This document shows positions 16,924-28,649 of a stretch of 64,000 nt of DNA, in pieces (position 1 is the first letter of the stretch; each line of letters opens with the position of its first letter). The stretch is from the NCBI RefSeq assembly GCF_035918015.1, contig NZ_CP109132.1:3720001-3784000 (forward strand), written 5' to 3'. Below the pieces are notes generated by a model, which did no database searches, was not told the DNA's origin, and was given only the letters and a program-made list of their open reading frames with translations. The translations under genes were made by a program, and so were the position numbers. The DNA comes from Streptomyces sp. NBC_01754. Lineage in GTDB: Bacteria > Actinomycetota > Actinomycetes > Streptomycetales > Streptomycetaceae.

Positions 16924-18359
16924 CCCGTCGCCGCCTGGCCGACCTGCGCACCGCGCTGGCCGGCCTCGATCTGATGCCCGGCGAGCTGGTACGCGTACAG
17001 GAGGAGGTGCCGGCCCGGTTCGGGGTCTCCTCCCACTACGCGAAGTGGGCCGGCACCCCGGCCCCGCCGCCGACCGGTCCCGGGCCGGCGGTCCTCTTCG
17101 AGCGGGTCGCACCCGAATCCGCCGACGCCGAGGCGCGGGCCGTGCTCATGGGGCTCTACGGCACCCGCCGCAGGGCCGCGGCCCTGCTGGGCACCACCCC
17201 GGCGGAGCTGCCCCGGCGGCTGCTGGACGCCGTCGCGGCGCCCCTGCCGCCGGTACCCGCCCGGGAGGGCAGGGCCCCGGCCCGGGGCACCCTCGCCCCG
17301 GACCTGACCGCGCTGCCGGTGCCGGTGCTCACCGCCGAGGACGCGGGGCCGTACCTCACGCTCGGGGCGGTCCTGGCGACCGACCCGGAGACCGGCGTAC
17401 GGAACCTGTCCATCCACCGGATGTGCGTCCAGGGCCCGGACCTGCTGTCCATCTGGATGGTGCCGGGCCGGGACCTGGAGGCCGCGTACCGCTCGGCCCA
17501 GCGCGCGGGCCGCCCGCTGCCCGTGGCGATCCATCTGGGGCTCGGGCCCGCGGTGCTGCTCTCCTCCTGCTGCCCGACCTCGCTCGTCCCGCCGGGGCTC
17601 GACGAGCTCGCGGTGGCGGGGGCGCTGGGCGGGGCGCCGGTGGAGCTGCTGCCGTGTACGACGGTGGACGCGGAGTACATCGCCGACGCCGAGTACGTAC
17701 TGGAGGGGCAGCTGCTGCCCGACCTGGCGCCGGAGAACCCGCACGGCCCCGCGGCCACCCCGGAGTTCCTCGGCTACCAGGGCCGGGCGCACCCCTCGCT
17801 GCCGACGGTCCGGATCACCGGGATCACCGCACGGGACGGAGCGATCCTCCAGGCCGTGTCGGGGCCCGGCCACGAGCAGTCGGTGCTGCTCGGCTTCGGC
17901 ATGGAGGCCGCGGTGCTGGCCCGGCTGCGGGAGCTGGACGCCCCGGTGGCCTCGGTGCTCTGCCACACGGCGGGGGGCGGCCAGCTGATGGTGGTGCTCC
18001 AGTGGGCGTTCAAGCGCACGGCCGACGACGACGAAGCGGTGCGCAAGGCGTCGGCGTCGGTGCTGGAGGAGTTCCGGATGGCCAAGCTGGTCGTCTCGGT
18101 CGACGAGGACGTGGACCTGGAGTCCGACGAGGACCTGTGGTGGGCGATGACCACCCGGATGCAGGCCGACCGCGATGTGCTGGTGCTGCCGGACCGGGAG
18201 GGGTTCCCGCTCGACCCGACGCAGTCCACCGCGTACTCGCCGGCCCTCTCGGCCGACGGCCGCACCGCCAAGGCGGTCTTCGACTGCACGGTCCCCTACG
18301 CCCAGCAAGGCCGCTTCCACCGGCCCCGCTTCACCCCGCCTTCCCCGGACGGGACCTGA
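16920..18359 (+). CDS. UbiD-family prenyl-FMN-dependent decarboxylase
   Basis: A 479-residue UbiD family protein. R167 in NLSIHRM and the acid-rich block AEYVLEG...PENPHG (about 257-272) match the Arg-Glu-Glu catalytic region that surrounds prFMN in UbiD/Fdc1. It overlaps the mutase by ATGA and is the last gene of operon B; its end overlaps the convergent MocR2 gene by 29 bp. UbiD enzymes need prenylated FMN from UbiX, which must come from elsewhere in the genome. A likely reaction is decarboxylation or carboxylation of an aromatic or alpha,beta-unsaturated acid made in the cluster. Confidence 0.87.
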   Translation: MTRRRLADLRTALAGLDLMPGELVRVQEEVPARFGVSSHYAKWAGTPAPPPTGPGPAVLFERVAPESADAEARAVLMGLYGTRRRAAALLGTTPAELPRRLLDAVAAPLPPVPAREGRAPARGTLAPDLTALPVPVLTAEDAGPYLTLGAVLATDPETGVRNLSIHRMCVQGPDLLSIWMVPGRDLEAAYRSAQRAGRPLPVAIHLGLGPAVLLSSCCPTSLVPPGLDELAVAGALGGAPVELLPCTTVDAEYIADAEYVLEGQLLPDLAPENPHGPAATPEFLGYQGRAHPSLPTVRITGITARDGAILQAVSGPGHEQSVLLGFGMEAAVLARLRELDAPVASVLCHTAGGGQLMVVLQWAFKRTADDDEAVRKASASVLEEFRMAKLVVSVDEDVDLESDEDLWWAMTTRMQADRDVLVLPDREGFPLDPTQSTAYSPALSADGRTAKAVFDCTVPYAQQGRFHRPRFTPPSPDGT

Positions 18360-19887
18360 CCTCCCGTACGACGTCGGCGAGGAGCGCCACGCCCTCGGTG
18401 ATACGGGCGGTGGTCAGGGCCGCGTACCCCATCAGAAAGGTCGGCTCGGCCGGCAGCTCCTGGACGAAGTAGCCGGACGCGGGATATATCCGCACCCCGC
18501 GTCCGGCCGCCAGGCGGGCGATCTCGCCCTCCCCCGCGCCACGGGTCCCGGTGAGGGTGACCAGGACGTGCAGCCCGGCCGCCTCGCCCGAGATCCGGAC
18601 CTCGGAGCCGAAGTGTTCCAGCAGCGCCTCGATCAGGCGGCTCCTGCGCTTGCGGTAGAGGCGGGTCATCCGGCTGATGTGGCGCAGATAGCCGCCGGTG
18701 GAGATGAAGTGGGCGAGCGCGTCCTGGCCGACCGTGGGCGTGAGCCGGTCGGTGATCCACTTGATGCCGAGGAACGGCTGCACGAGGTGCGGCGGGAGGA
18801 CGGCGTAACCGATCCGCAGGGCCGGGAAGAGCGTCTTGCTGAAGCTGCCCACGTACACGACGGTGTCCCGGTGCCGCGCGGCGGCCAGGGCGGGCAACCG
18901 CTCCGCGGTGAAGGTGAACTCGTTGTGGTAGTCGTCCTCCAGAACGGTCGCCCCGCTGCGGTGCGCCCACTCCAGCAGGGCCGTCCGTCGGCCCTCGGAC
19001 ATGATGAACCCGGTCGGGAACTGGTGCGAGGGGGTCACGTACACCAGCTTGACCCGGGCCGGATCGTGCCCGTGGGCCCGTACGCGGGCGTCGATGTCCC
19101 CGACCCGCAGCCCCTGCTCGTCCACCGGCACCGGCACCACGGCGGCCCGGGAGCAGCCGAAGATCTGCCGCAGCACGGTGTGGCTGGGGTCCTCGATGAC
19201 CACCACGTCCCCGGGCCCCACCAGCAGCCGTACGAGGATATCCATGGCCTGGGTGGCCCCGCCGGTCACCATGATGCGGTCGGCGGAGGCATCCAGGGCC
19301 CGGCTCTGCCGCACCAGCGTGGCGATCTCGGTGCGCAGCGCGGGCGCCCCCTCGGCCGGCCCGTACCCGAGCGCGGCGGCGTCCGCCCGCCCGTACGCCT
19401 CCTGCAACGACTGGAGCCAGCGCGTCACGGGGAAGTCGGCGAGCGCGGGCGTCCCGTGCCGGAAGTCGATTCCGGCGCCCGGGTGGTGCGCGGGCGCCGG
19501 CTCCCAGGGCTGCCACAGCGCGTCCCCGTCCGCCGTGGACCGGGGCGGCTGCGGCGCGAGTGCGGCGGGCACCACCGGCCGCCCCGGGGCCGCCGCACCG
19601 CCCGTCACCCCGGCGGTCCCGGCCACCCGCGTACCGGAGCCGCGCCGCGCGGTCAGGATGGCGTTGGCCCGCAGCAGTTCGTAGGCCCGCATGACGACGG
19701 TCCGGGAGACACCGAGCTGGAGGGCCAGTTCCCGCGAGGCGGGCACCACGTCCCCGGCCCGCAACTGCCCCGACCGCACCAGCAGCGTGACCTGATCGCA
19801 CACCTGCTGCTGCAAGGGCGTGGCGCTCTCCCGGTCCAGAGCGATGAGCAGCTCCGACGACCCCACCCCTGCCCCCTCACTGACCAC
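18331..19887 (-). CDS. MocR-family transcriptional regulator 2
   Basis: A 518-residue GntR-HTH plus aminotransferase-like protein. The winged helix lies at about residues 23-90 and the PLP lysine is K351 in SFSKTLFPAL. GTG 19866 (VGSSELLIALDRES) is an alternative start. Immediately upstream on the same strand are a terminator and tRNA-Ile, so little room is left for a promoter. Either it is expressed by read-through or its promoter overlaps the terminator. With MocR1 at the other end, it brackets the cluster. It may sense a PLP or amino-acid signal and control one of the two operons. Confidence 0.87.
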   Translation of the reverse strand: MVSEGAGVGSSELLIALDRESATPLQQQVCDQVTLLVRSGQLRAGDVVPASRELALQLGVSRTVVMRAYELLRANAILTARRGSGTRVAGTAGVTGGAAAPGRPVVPAALAPQPPRSTADGDALWQPWEPAPAHHPGAGIDFRHGTPALADFPVTRWLQSLQEAYGRADAAALGYGPAEGAPALRTEIATLVRQSRALDASADRIMVTGGATQAMDILVRLLVGPGDVVVIEDPSHTVLRQIFGCSRAAVVPVPVDEQGLRVGDIDARVRAHGHDPARVKLVYVTPSHQFPTGFIMSEGRRTALLEWAHRSGATVLEDDYHNEFTFTAERLPALAAARHRDTVVYVGSFSKTLFPALRIGYAVLPPHLVQPFLGIKWITDRLTPTVGQDALAHFISTGGYLRHISRMTRLYRKRRSRLIEALLEHFGSEVRISGEAAGLHVLVTLTGTRGAGEGEIARLAAGRGVRIYPASGYFVQELPAEPTFLMGYAALTTARITEGVALLADVVREVRSRPGKAG

Positions 19888-19897
19888 CCGCAGACGA

Positions 19898-19933
19898 CGA
19901 AGGCCCCCAACCGGAACCGATTGGGGGCCTTCG
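19898..19933 (-). terminator. Terminator of tRNA-Ile
   Basis: Perfect 13-bp arms, CGAAGGCCCCCAA (19898-19910) and TTGGGGGCCTTCG (19921-19933), around a 10-base loop. It lies four bases past the tRNA 3' end and ten bases before the MocR2 start. Confidence 0.8.
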
Positions 19934-19936
19934 CAT

Positions 19937-20013
19937 TGGTGGGGCTAACAGGATTTGAACCTGTGGCCTCATCCTTATCAGGGATGCGCTCTAACCAACT
20001 GAGCTATAGCCCC
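19937..20013 (-). tRNA. tRNA-Ile (GAT anticodon)
   Basis: The minus strand reads a complete cloverleaf. The acceptor strands GGGGCTA and TAGCCCC pair, the D-arm contains AGCTCAGTTGG, the anticodon loop reads CTGATAA (anticodon GAT), the T-arm contains GGTTCAAATCC, and a CCA end is encoded (19937-19939). It is the right border of the accessory cluster. In Streptomyces a tRNA-Ala usually follows near this point; none is visible in the window. Confidence 0.96.
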
Positions 20014-20038
20014 GCCGCGCTGTTGCGCTGACCTCTGA

Positions 20039-20067
20039 AGATTAGCGCACGTCGGGGCCAGTCCCAA
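20039..20067 (-). promoter_or_regulatory. tRNA-Ile promoter
   Basis: On the minus strand TTGGGA (20067-20062) and TAATCT (20044-20039) are separated by 17 bp, a near-canonical vegetative promoter. The start site would be about 20 bases before the mature tRNA 5' end. Confidence 0.6.
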
Positions 20068-20084
20068 AATCGGTATCCGGCGGC

Positions 20085-20774
20085 CTACTCGTCCTCGGCG
20101 AGAGTCAGCTCGACTCCGCCCACGAAGCCGGCCGACAGGTTGTAGATGAACGAGCCCAGCGTCGCCAGCGCGGTGGCCAGCACCACGTCGATCACCGCGA
20201 TGACCGAGGTGAAGACGAGGACGCGCGGCAGCGACAGGAACGACTGGAGATCGAAGCCGTTGCTCTCGTTCGAGCCGGTGGCCTCACTGATCGTGCCGCC
20301 CACCGTCTCGAAGACGCCCATCGCGTCCATCACCATCCACAGGACCGCGGACGCGACCACCGTGCAGATGCCCAGCGCGATGGACAGCAGGAAGCTGACC
20401 TTCATCACCGACCACGGATCGGCCTTCGCCACCCGCAGACGGGCCTTACGGGTACGCGGAGTGGTCCGCGCCCCCGTCCGGGGCAGACGGGTCGCCTGGG
20501 CGCCCACGGTCCCCCGCGCACCCCCTTGAGTACCGGCTCCCCCCTGCGTACCGTCCGCGGGCGACGGATACGCCTGCGGCGGGTGGTAGGGCCCCGCCTG
20601 GCCCGGTGCGGGTTCGCGTTCGCCGGGCAGTGGCCCGGTCGCGTACCCCTCGTACTGGGGCTGAGGTCCCCGAGTGTCCGTCACAGTGCCCCCTTGGGAG
20701 TCCGTGGCAGGGCCACGGGCACCGTTCGCGCCTGCTCCCGAAGCGGCCGGACCGGCGCCCGTGGCTCCACTCAC
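20085..20774 (-). CDS. DUF3566 family membrane protein
   Basis: A 229-residue protein. Residues 1-115 are a Gly/Pro/Ala-rich disordered region; a conserved KADPWSVMKVSFLLSIALGICTVVASAVLW block holds the first membrane helix and is followed by a second around 184-210. The acidic end is LAEDE. DUF3566 genes follow gyrA in Streptomyces and mycobacteria; the function is not established. The start is four bases past the gyrA stop, so it is co-transcribed with gyrB-gyrA. Confidence 0.88.
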   Translation of the reverse strand: MSGATGAGPAASGAGANGARGPATDSQGGTVTDTRGPQPQYEGYATGPLPGEREPAPGQAGPYHPPQAYPSPADGTQGGAGTQGGARGTVGAQATRLPRTGARTTPRTRKARLRVAKADPWSVMKVSFLLSIALGICTVVASAVLWMVMDAMGVFETVGGTISEATGSNESNGFDLQSFLSLPRVLVFTSVIAVIDVVLATALATLGSFIYNLSAGFVGGVELTLAEDE

Positions 20775-20777
20775 GCT

Positions 20778-23393
20778 CTACTCCTCGTGCTCCCCGGCCG
20801 AAGGCTCCGTGCCCTCGGCCACGCTCTCGGCATGGGCCTCGACCGTGTCGTCTTCGGCCCCTTCGGTCCCGTCGACCTCTTCGGCCTCACGACCCGCCTC
20901 GGCGTTGCGCGCGATGCCGACGACGGCGTCGCGCTTGCCCAGATTGATCAGTTGGACGCCCATGGTGTCACGGCCCGTCTCCCTGACTTCACTGACTCGC
21001 GTACGGATCACACCACCGCCGAGCGTGATGGCGAGGATCTCGTCCGTCTCCTCCACCACCAGCGCGCCCACGAGCGATCCCCGGTCCTCGACGATCTTGG
21101 CAGCCTTGATGCCCAGACCGCCACGTCCCTGGACGCGGTACTCGTCCACGGCGGTCCGCTTCGCGTACCCGCCGTCGGTCGCCGTGAAGACGAACGTACC
21201 GGGCCGGACCACATTCATCGAGAGCAGTTCGTCGCCTTCACGGAAACTCATGCCCTTCACGCCGGAGGTCGCGCGGCCCATCGGGCGCAGGGCGTCGTCC
21301 GTCGCCGTGAACCGGATCGACTGGGCCTTCCTGCTGATGAGCAGCAGGTCGTCCTCGGCCGACACCAGTTCCGCACCGATCAGTTCGTCGTCCACGCCGC
21401 TCTCCGTCTCCCGGAGGTTGATCGCGATGACACCACCGGAGCGAGGTGAATCGTAATCCTTCAGCGACGTCTTCTTGACCAGACCGCCCTTGGTCGCCAG
21501 CACCAGGTACGGCGCCGCCTCGTAGTCGCGGACGGCCAGGATCTGGGCGATCTGCTCGTCCGGCTGGAACGCCAGCAGGTTCGCGACGTGCTGGCCGCGG
21601 GCGTCCCGGCCGGCGTCCGGCAGCTCGTAGGCCTTGGCCCGGTACACCCGGCCCTTGTTCGTGAAGAACAGCAGCCAGTGATGGGTCGTCGACACGAAGA
21701 AGTGGTCGACGATGTCGTCTTCCCTGAGCTTCGTACCGCGCACGCCCTTGCCGCCCCGCTTCTGCGAGCGGTAGTCGTCCGTCTTGGTCCGCTTCACATA
21801 GCCGCCACGGCTGATCGTGACGACGATGTCCTCCTCGGCGATCAGGTCCTCGACGGACATGTCACCCTCGAAGGGCACCAGCTTGGAGCGCCGGTCGTCG
21901 CCGAACTTGTCGACGATCGCGGCCAGTTCCTCGCTGACGATCTTCCGCTGGAGCTCCGGCGACGCCAGGATCGCGTTGTAACGGTCGATCTTCGCCTGGA
22001 GCTCGTCGTGCTCGGCGGTGATCTTCTGGCGCTCCAGTGCGGCCAGCCGGCGCAGCTGCATCTCCAGGATCGCGTTCGCCTGGATCTCGTCGATCTCCAG
22101 CAGGCCCATCAGGCCCTCGCGCGCGGTCTCCACCGTGTCGCTGCGGCGGATGAGGGCGATGACCTCGTCGATCGCGTCGAGCGCCTTGAGCAGGCCGCGC
22201 AGGATGTGCGCCCGCTCCTCGGCCTTGCGCAGCCGGAAGCGCGTACGCCGGACGATGACCTCGATCTGGTGCGTCACCCAGTGACGGATGAACGCGTCGA
22301 TCGACAGGGTGCGCGGCACCCCGTCGACGAGCGCCAGCATGTTCGCGCCGAAGTTCGTCTGCAGGTCGGTGTGCTTGTACAGGTTGTTCAGGACGACCTT
22401 GGCGACCGCGTCCCGCTTGAGCACCACGACCAGACGCTGGCCGGTGCGCGAGGACGTCTCGTCGCGGACGTCCGCGATCCCGCCGACCTTGCCGTCCTTC
22501 ACCAGGTCGGCGATCTTCTGCGCGAGGTTGTCGGGGTTGGTCTGGTACGGAAGCTCCGTGACGACCAGGCACTGCCGGTTCTGGATCTCCTCGACCGCGA
22601 CGACCGCCCGCATCGTGATCGAGCCACGGCCCGTGCGGTAGGCGTCCTCGATCCCGTTACGGCCCACGACCAGCGCGCCGGTGGGGAAGTCCGGGCCCTT
22701 GATCCGCTCGATCAGCGCTTCCAGGAGCTCGCCCGCGGAGGCCTCCGGGTGCTCCAGGTACCACTGCGCGCCCGCCGCGACCTCGCGCAGGTTGTGCGGC
22801 GGGATGTTGGTCGCCATACCGACCGCGATGCCCGCCGCACCGTTCACCAGGAGGTTGGGGAACCGCGCCGGCAGAACCGTCGGCTCCTGGTTGCGGCCGT
22901 CGTAGTTGTCCTGGAAGTCGACGGTCTCCTCGTCGATGTCCCGGACCATCTCCATGGACAGCGGCATCATCTTGCACTCGGTGTACCGCATGGCGGCGGC
23001 CGGGTCGTTGCCCGGGGAACCGAAGTTGCCGTTGGAGTCCACCAGCGGCATGCGCATCGACCACGGCTGCGCCAGGCGCACCAGCGCGTCGTAGATCGAG
23101 GAGTCGCCGTGCGGGTGGTACGTGCCCATGACGTCACCGACGACGCGGGCGCACTTGTAGAAGCCCTTCTCGGGCCGGTAGCCCCCGTCGTACATCGCGT
23201 ACAGCACCCGGCGGTGGACGGGCTTGAGGCCGTCCCGCACGTCGGGCAGCGCGCGCGAGACGATGACGGACATCGCGTAGTCGAGGTAGGAGCGCTGCAT
23301 CTCCGCCTCGAGCCCCACGGGCTCGACACGCATGCCCACACCCGGGACGGCGGGCACCTCTTCAGGCATCACAGGGGAGTTCTCGTCGGCCAT
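20778..23393 (-). CDS. gyrA: DNA gyrase subunit A
   Basis: An 871-residue GyrA. The catalytic tyrosine is Y137 in AAMRYTE; the GyrA box appears as QKRGGKGV and starts the C-terminal beta-pinwheel. The quinolone region reads [10 protein letters not shown], with Ser and Asp at the positions equal to E. coli 83 and 87, so no typical fluoroquinolone-resistance change is present. The C-terminal tail is acidic (last about 30 residues). It forms A2B2 gyrase with the gyrB product and introduces negative supercoils. The gene lies 46 bp downstream of gyrB in the same operon. Confidence 0.98.
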   Translation of the reverse strand: MADENSPVMPEEVPAVPGVGMRVEPVGLEAEMQRSYLDYAMSVIVSRALPDVRDGLKPVHRRVLYAMYDGGYRPEKGFYKCARVVGDVMGTYHPHGDSSIYDALVRLAQPWSMRMPLVDSNGNFGSPGNDPAAAMRYTECKMMPLSMEMVRDIDEETVDFQDNYDGRNQEPTVLPARFPNLLVNGAAGIAVGMATNIPPHNLREVAAGAQWYLEHPEASAGELLEALIERIKGPDFPTGALVVGRNGIEDAYRTGRGSITMRAVVAVEEIQNRQCLVVTELPYQTNPDNLAQKIADLVKDGKVGGIADVRDETSSRTGQRLVVVLKRDAVAKVVLNNLYKHTDLQTNFGANMLALVDGVPRTLSIDAFIRHWVTHQIEVIVRRTRFRLRKAEERAHILRGLLKALDAIDEVIALIRRSDTVETAREGLMGLLEIDEIQANAILEMQLRRLAALERQKITAEHDELQAKIDRYNAILASPELQRKIVSEELAAIVDKFGDDRRSKLVPFEGDMSVEDLIAEEDIVVTISRGGYVKRTKTDDYRSQKRGGKGVRGTKLREDDIVDHFFVSTTHHWLLFFTNKGRVYRAKAYELPDAGRDARGQHVANLLAFQPDEQIAQILAVRDYEAAPYLVLATKGGLVKKTSLKDYDSPRSGGVIAINLRETESGVDDELIGAELVSAEDDLLLISRKAQSIRFTATDDALRPMGRATSGVKGMSFREGDELLSMNVVRPGTFVFTATDGGYAKRTAVDEYRVQGRGGLGIKAAKIVEDRGSLVGALVVEETDEILAITLGGGVIRTRVSEVRETGRDTMGVQLINLGKRDAVVGIARNAEAGREAEEVDGTEGAEDDTVEAHAESVAEGTEPSAGEHEE

Positions 23394-23439
23394 TACTGGT
23401 CAAAATCCTTTCGGGCTGCGGCTTGCTGGTACGGCCGAC

Positions 23440-25876
<2,437 letters not shown>

Positions 25877-26449
25877 TCAGCCGTATGTGTCGCCGGGACC
25901 TCGGCTGCCGGGGCTGCGAAGCGGACCGAAACCCCGCTGCGGACCCCCCGGGCCCAGCACCTTGATCAGGCGCACCGTGCCATGGCCCAGATCGGTGTTC
26001 AGCCGCGCCACCAGCTGCGGTGCCAGCAGCCGGAGCTGCGTCGCCCACGCCGTGGAATCGCAGCTCACCGTGAGCACCCGCTCCTGCGGATCCTCGTCGT
26101 AGCGCAGCGGCACACAGTGCTTGGCCAGGTCGCCCCCGACGATCTGCGGCCAGCGGCCCATCACACCGCCCACCGCGGCCGGCGTCTCCCAGCCGCGTTC
26201 CGTGATCAGCCGGTTGATGGCCGAGCCCAGCGGCAGCGGGTCGCGCCCGTCCGAACGGGCTCCCGACCGCAGCCCACCGCCGCGTCCGGCCTGTCTGCGC
26301 TGCTGCGCCGCCGTACCCCGGGCACGGGCCTGCTCCTTCGCCGCCCGCAGAGCGACCCGCGCCAGATCGACACCCGACAGCTCGGGCTCCTTGGCGGCCG
26401 GGGAGACGGGCCCGGCCGGCCGGCCGGGGAGCTCCGGCAGGCCGCTCAC
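25877..26449 (-). CDS. DUF721/DciA-like protein
   Basis: A 190-residue protein with a DUF721 core at about 85-165 ([18 protein letters not shown] and [17 protein letters not shown]). The N-terminus is Arg/Gly-rich and disordered. DUF721 proteins in DciA-type bacteria load the replicative helicase; actinobacterial members between recF and gyrB are thought to do this. It overlaps recF by four bases (ATGA), so it is in the recF operon. Confidence 0.85.
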   Translation of the reverse strand: MSGLPELPGRPAGPVSPAAKEPELSGVDLARVALRAAKEQARARGTAAQQRRQAGRGGGLRSGARSDGRDPLPLGSAINRLITERGWETPAAVGGVMGRWPQIVGGDLAKHCVPLRYDEDPQERVLTVSCDSTAWATQLRLLAPQLVARLNTDLGHGTVRLIKVLGPGGPQRGFGPLRSPGSRGPGDTYG

Positions 26450-27576
26450 AGCCGCTCCACCGCGCCCTCGGCGACGGCGTACCGCGCCCCCGACAGCACG
26501 CCGGGGACGTCGTCGTCCACCGCCGCCGTCACCAGCACCTGCTCACCGGGGGCCACCAGCTCGGCCAGCCGCTCGCGCCGCCGGGTGTCCAGCTCGGCGA
26601 ACACGTCGTCCAGGACCAGCACCGGCTCGTTGCCCTCGCCACGCAGCAGGTCGTAGGAGGCCAGCCGCAGCGCCAGGGCGTACGACCAGGACTCGCCATG
26701 GCTCGCGTACCCCTTCGCGGGCATGCCCCGCAGCCCGAGCACCAGATCGTCACGGTGCGGTCCCACCAGCGTCACGCCCCGTTCGATCTCCTGCTTGCGT
26801 GACTCGGCGAGCGCCGCCGTCACCTGCTCGTACAGCTCCTCGCGGGTCCGGGGGAGCGCCACCCCGGGCCCGGCGGAGCAGCGGTACTCGAGCACCACCG
26901 GGCCGCCGCCCGGCGCGACGTCCGAGTACGCCTTGTCGGCCAGCGGCTGGAGGGTGGCGACCAGGTCGAGCCGCTGGGCGAGCAGCTCCGCGGCGACCCG
27001 GGCCAGATGCTGGTCCCACACGTCCAGGGTGGACAGGTCCATCGAGCGGCCGCCGTGGCGCCGTGCCATCGCGGCGGACTTCAGCAGGGTGTTGCGCTGC
27101 TTCAGCACCCGCTCGTAGTCGGACCGGACTCCCGCCATCCGCGGGAAGCGGGCCGTGACCAGCTCGTCGAGGAAGCGGCGGCGCTCCCCCGGGTCGCCCT
27201 TCACCAGCGCCAGGTCCTCCGGGGCGAACAGCACCGTCCGCACCATTCCCAGGACGTCACGCGGCCTGACCTGCGAGGACCGGTTGATACGCGCCCGGTT
27301 GGCGCGGCCCGGGTTGATCTCCAGCTCGACGAGCTGCGACCGCTCGCCCTGGGTGACCGCGGCGCGGACGACGGCGCGCTCCGCGCCCATACGCACCAGC
27401 GGGGCGTCGGAGGCGACCCGGTGGCTGCCGAGCGTCGCCAGATAGCCCACCGCCTCGACCAGATTGGTCTTGCCCTGGCCGTTGGCCCCCACGAACACGG
27501 TGACGCCCGGGTCGAGAGGGACCTCGGCCCGGGCGTACGAGCGGAAGTCGGCCAGCGAGAGATGCGTGACGTGCAT
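26446..27576 (-). CDS. recF: DNA replication and repair protein RecF
   Basis: A 376-residue SMC-like ATPase. Walker A is [12 protein letters not shown] (about 30-41), the signature motif is in the [12 protein letters not shown] region, and Walker B is [13 protein letters not shown] near residue 320. RecF loads RecA at gaps with RecO and RecR. It sits between gnd and DUF721 on the minus strand, as in other Streptomyces. Confidence 0.97.
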   Translation of the reverse strand: MHVTHLSLADFRSYARAEVPLDPGVTVFVGANGQGKTNLVEAVGYLATLGSHRVASDAPLVRMGAERAVVRAAVTQGERSQLVELEINPGRANRARINRSSQVRPRDVLGMVRTVLFAPEDLALVKGDPGERRRFLDELVTARFPRMAGVRSDYERVLKQRNTLLKSAAMARRHGGRSMDLSTLDVWDQHLARVAAELLAQRLDLVATLQPLADKAYSDVAPGGGPVVLEYRCSAGPGVALPRTREELYEQVTAALAESRKQEIERGVTLVGPHRDDLVLGLRGMPAKGYASHGESWSYALALRLASYDLLRGEGNEPVLVLDDVFAELDTRRRERLAELVAPGEQVLVTAAVDDDVPGVLSGARYAVAEGAVERL

Positions 27577-27639
27577 GGTCGCCGGCCTTCCCGCTTTCCT
27601 GCTTCGTGCTCTGCTGTCGCGCTGGATGTGACTGTGTGA

Positions 27640-28518
27640 CTACTTCTTGTTCTCGACCGCGTGGCCGCCGAACTGGTTGCGCAGTGCGGCGATCATCTTC
27701 ATCTGCGGGGAGTCGTCCTGCCGCGAGGCGAAGCGCGCGAACAGGGAGGCGGTGATCGCGGGCAGCGGCACCGCGTTGTCGATGGCCGCCTCGACCGTCC
27801 ACCGGCCCTCGCCGGAGTCCGCGGCGAAACCGCGGAGCTCGTCCAGGTGCTCGTCGTCGTCCAGCGCGTTGACCGCCAGGTCCAGCAGCCAGGAACGGAT
27901 GACCGTGCCCTCCTGCCAGGAGCGGAAGACCTCGCGCACGTCCGTGACGGAGTCGACCTTCTCCAGCAGCTCCCAGCCCTCGGCGTACGCCTGCATCATG
28001 GCGTACTCGATGCCGTTGTGGACCATCTTCGCGAAGTGGCCGGCGCCTACCTTGCCCGCGTGGACGGAACCGAAGTCGCCCTCGGGCTTGAGCGCGTCGA
28101 AGACCGGCTGGACCTTGGCGACGTTCTCGTCGGTGCCGCCGTACATCAGGGCGTAGCCGTTCTCCAGGCCCCAGACACCGCCGGATACACCGCAGTCGAC
28201 GAAACCGATGTCCTTGATGCCCAGCTCGACGGCGTGCTTCTCGTCGTCGGTCCAGCGGGAGTTCCCGCCGTCCACCACGACGTCGCCCGGGGACAGCAGC
28301 TCGGCCAGCTCGTCGATGGTGGACTGGGTCGCGGCACCGGCCGGAACCATCACCCACACCACGCGCGGACCCTTGAGCCTGCCCACAAGCTCCTCGAGGC
28401 TGTGGACATCGGCGACGTCCGGGTTGCGGTCGTACCCGATGACGGTGTGGCCTGCGCGGCGGATGCGCTCACGCATGTTGCCGCCCATCTTGCCGAGACC
28501 GACGAGACCGAGCTCCAT
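27640..28518 (-). CDS. gnd: 6-phosphogluconate dehydrogenase, decarboxylating (short form)
   Basis: A 292-residue enzyme of the short, NAD-type Gnd group (about 300 residues rather than 470). The dinucleotide motif is GLGKMGGNM (7-15), with VDGGNS and the catalytic Lys/His-Asn in KMVHNGIEYAMM. It oxidises 6-phosphogluconate to ribulose-5-phosphate in the pentose phosphate pathway. Its place between dnaN and recF is a known feature of Streptomyces and relatives. Confidence 0.95.
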   Translation of the reverse strand: MELGLVGLGKMGGNMRERIRRAGHTVIGYDRNPDVADVHSLEELVGRLKGPRVVWVMVPAGAATQSTIDELAELLSPGDVVVDGGNSRWTDDEKHAVELGIKDIGFVDCGVSGGVWGLENGYALMYGGTDENVAKVQPVFDALKPEGDFGSVHAGKVGAGHFAKMVHNGIEYAMMQAYAEGWELLEKVDSVTDVREVFRSWQEGTVIRSWLLDLAVNALDDDEHLDELRGFAADSGEGRWTVEAAIDNAVPLPAITASLFARFASRQDDSPQMKMIAALRNQFGGHAVENKK

Positions 28519-28585
28519 CAGAGATTCCTTAAGCGTTGTGCCGATTCGTACCCGGGACCGAGCCTACGCCCGGACCGGGACGGCG

Positions 28586-28619
28586 CGGTGGGCGTGCTCA
28601 GCGCTGAACACGCCCACCG
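28586..28619 (-). terminator. Terminator after dnaN
   Basis: CGGTGGGCGTG (28586-28596) pairs with CACGCCCACCG (28609-28619) around a 12-base loop. It lies between dnaN and gnd on the minus strand. The T-run is weak. Confidence 0.6.
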
Positions 28620-28649
28620 GAAACCGCCGTGACAGGAACGATCGCCGGG

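Noticed and set aside
19937..20013. tRNA-Ile as the attachment site of an integrative element
   Set aside because: No integrase gene was found and no copy of the tRNA 3' end was noticed at the left side of the cluster.
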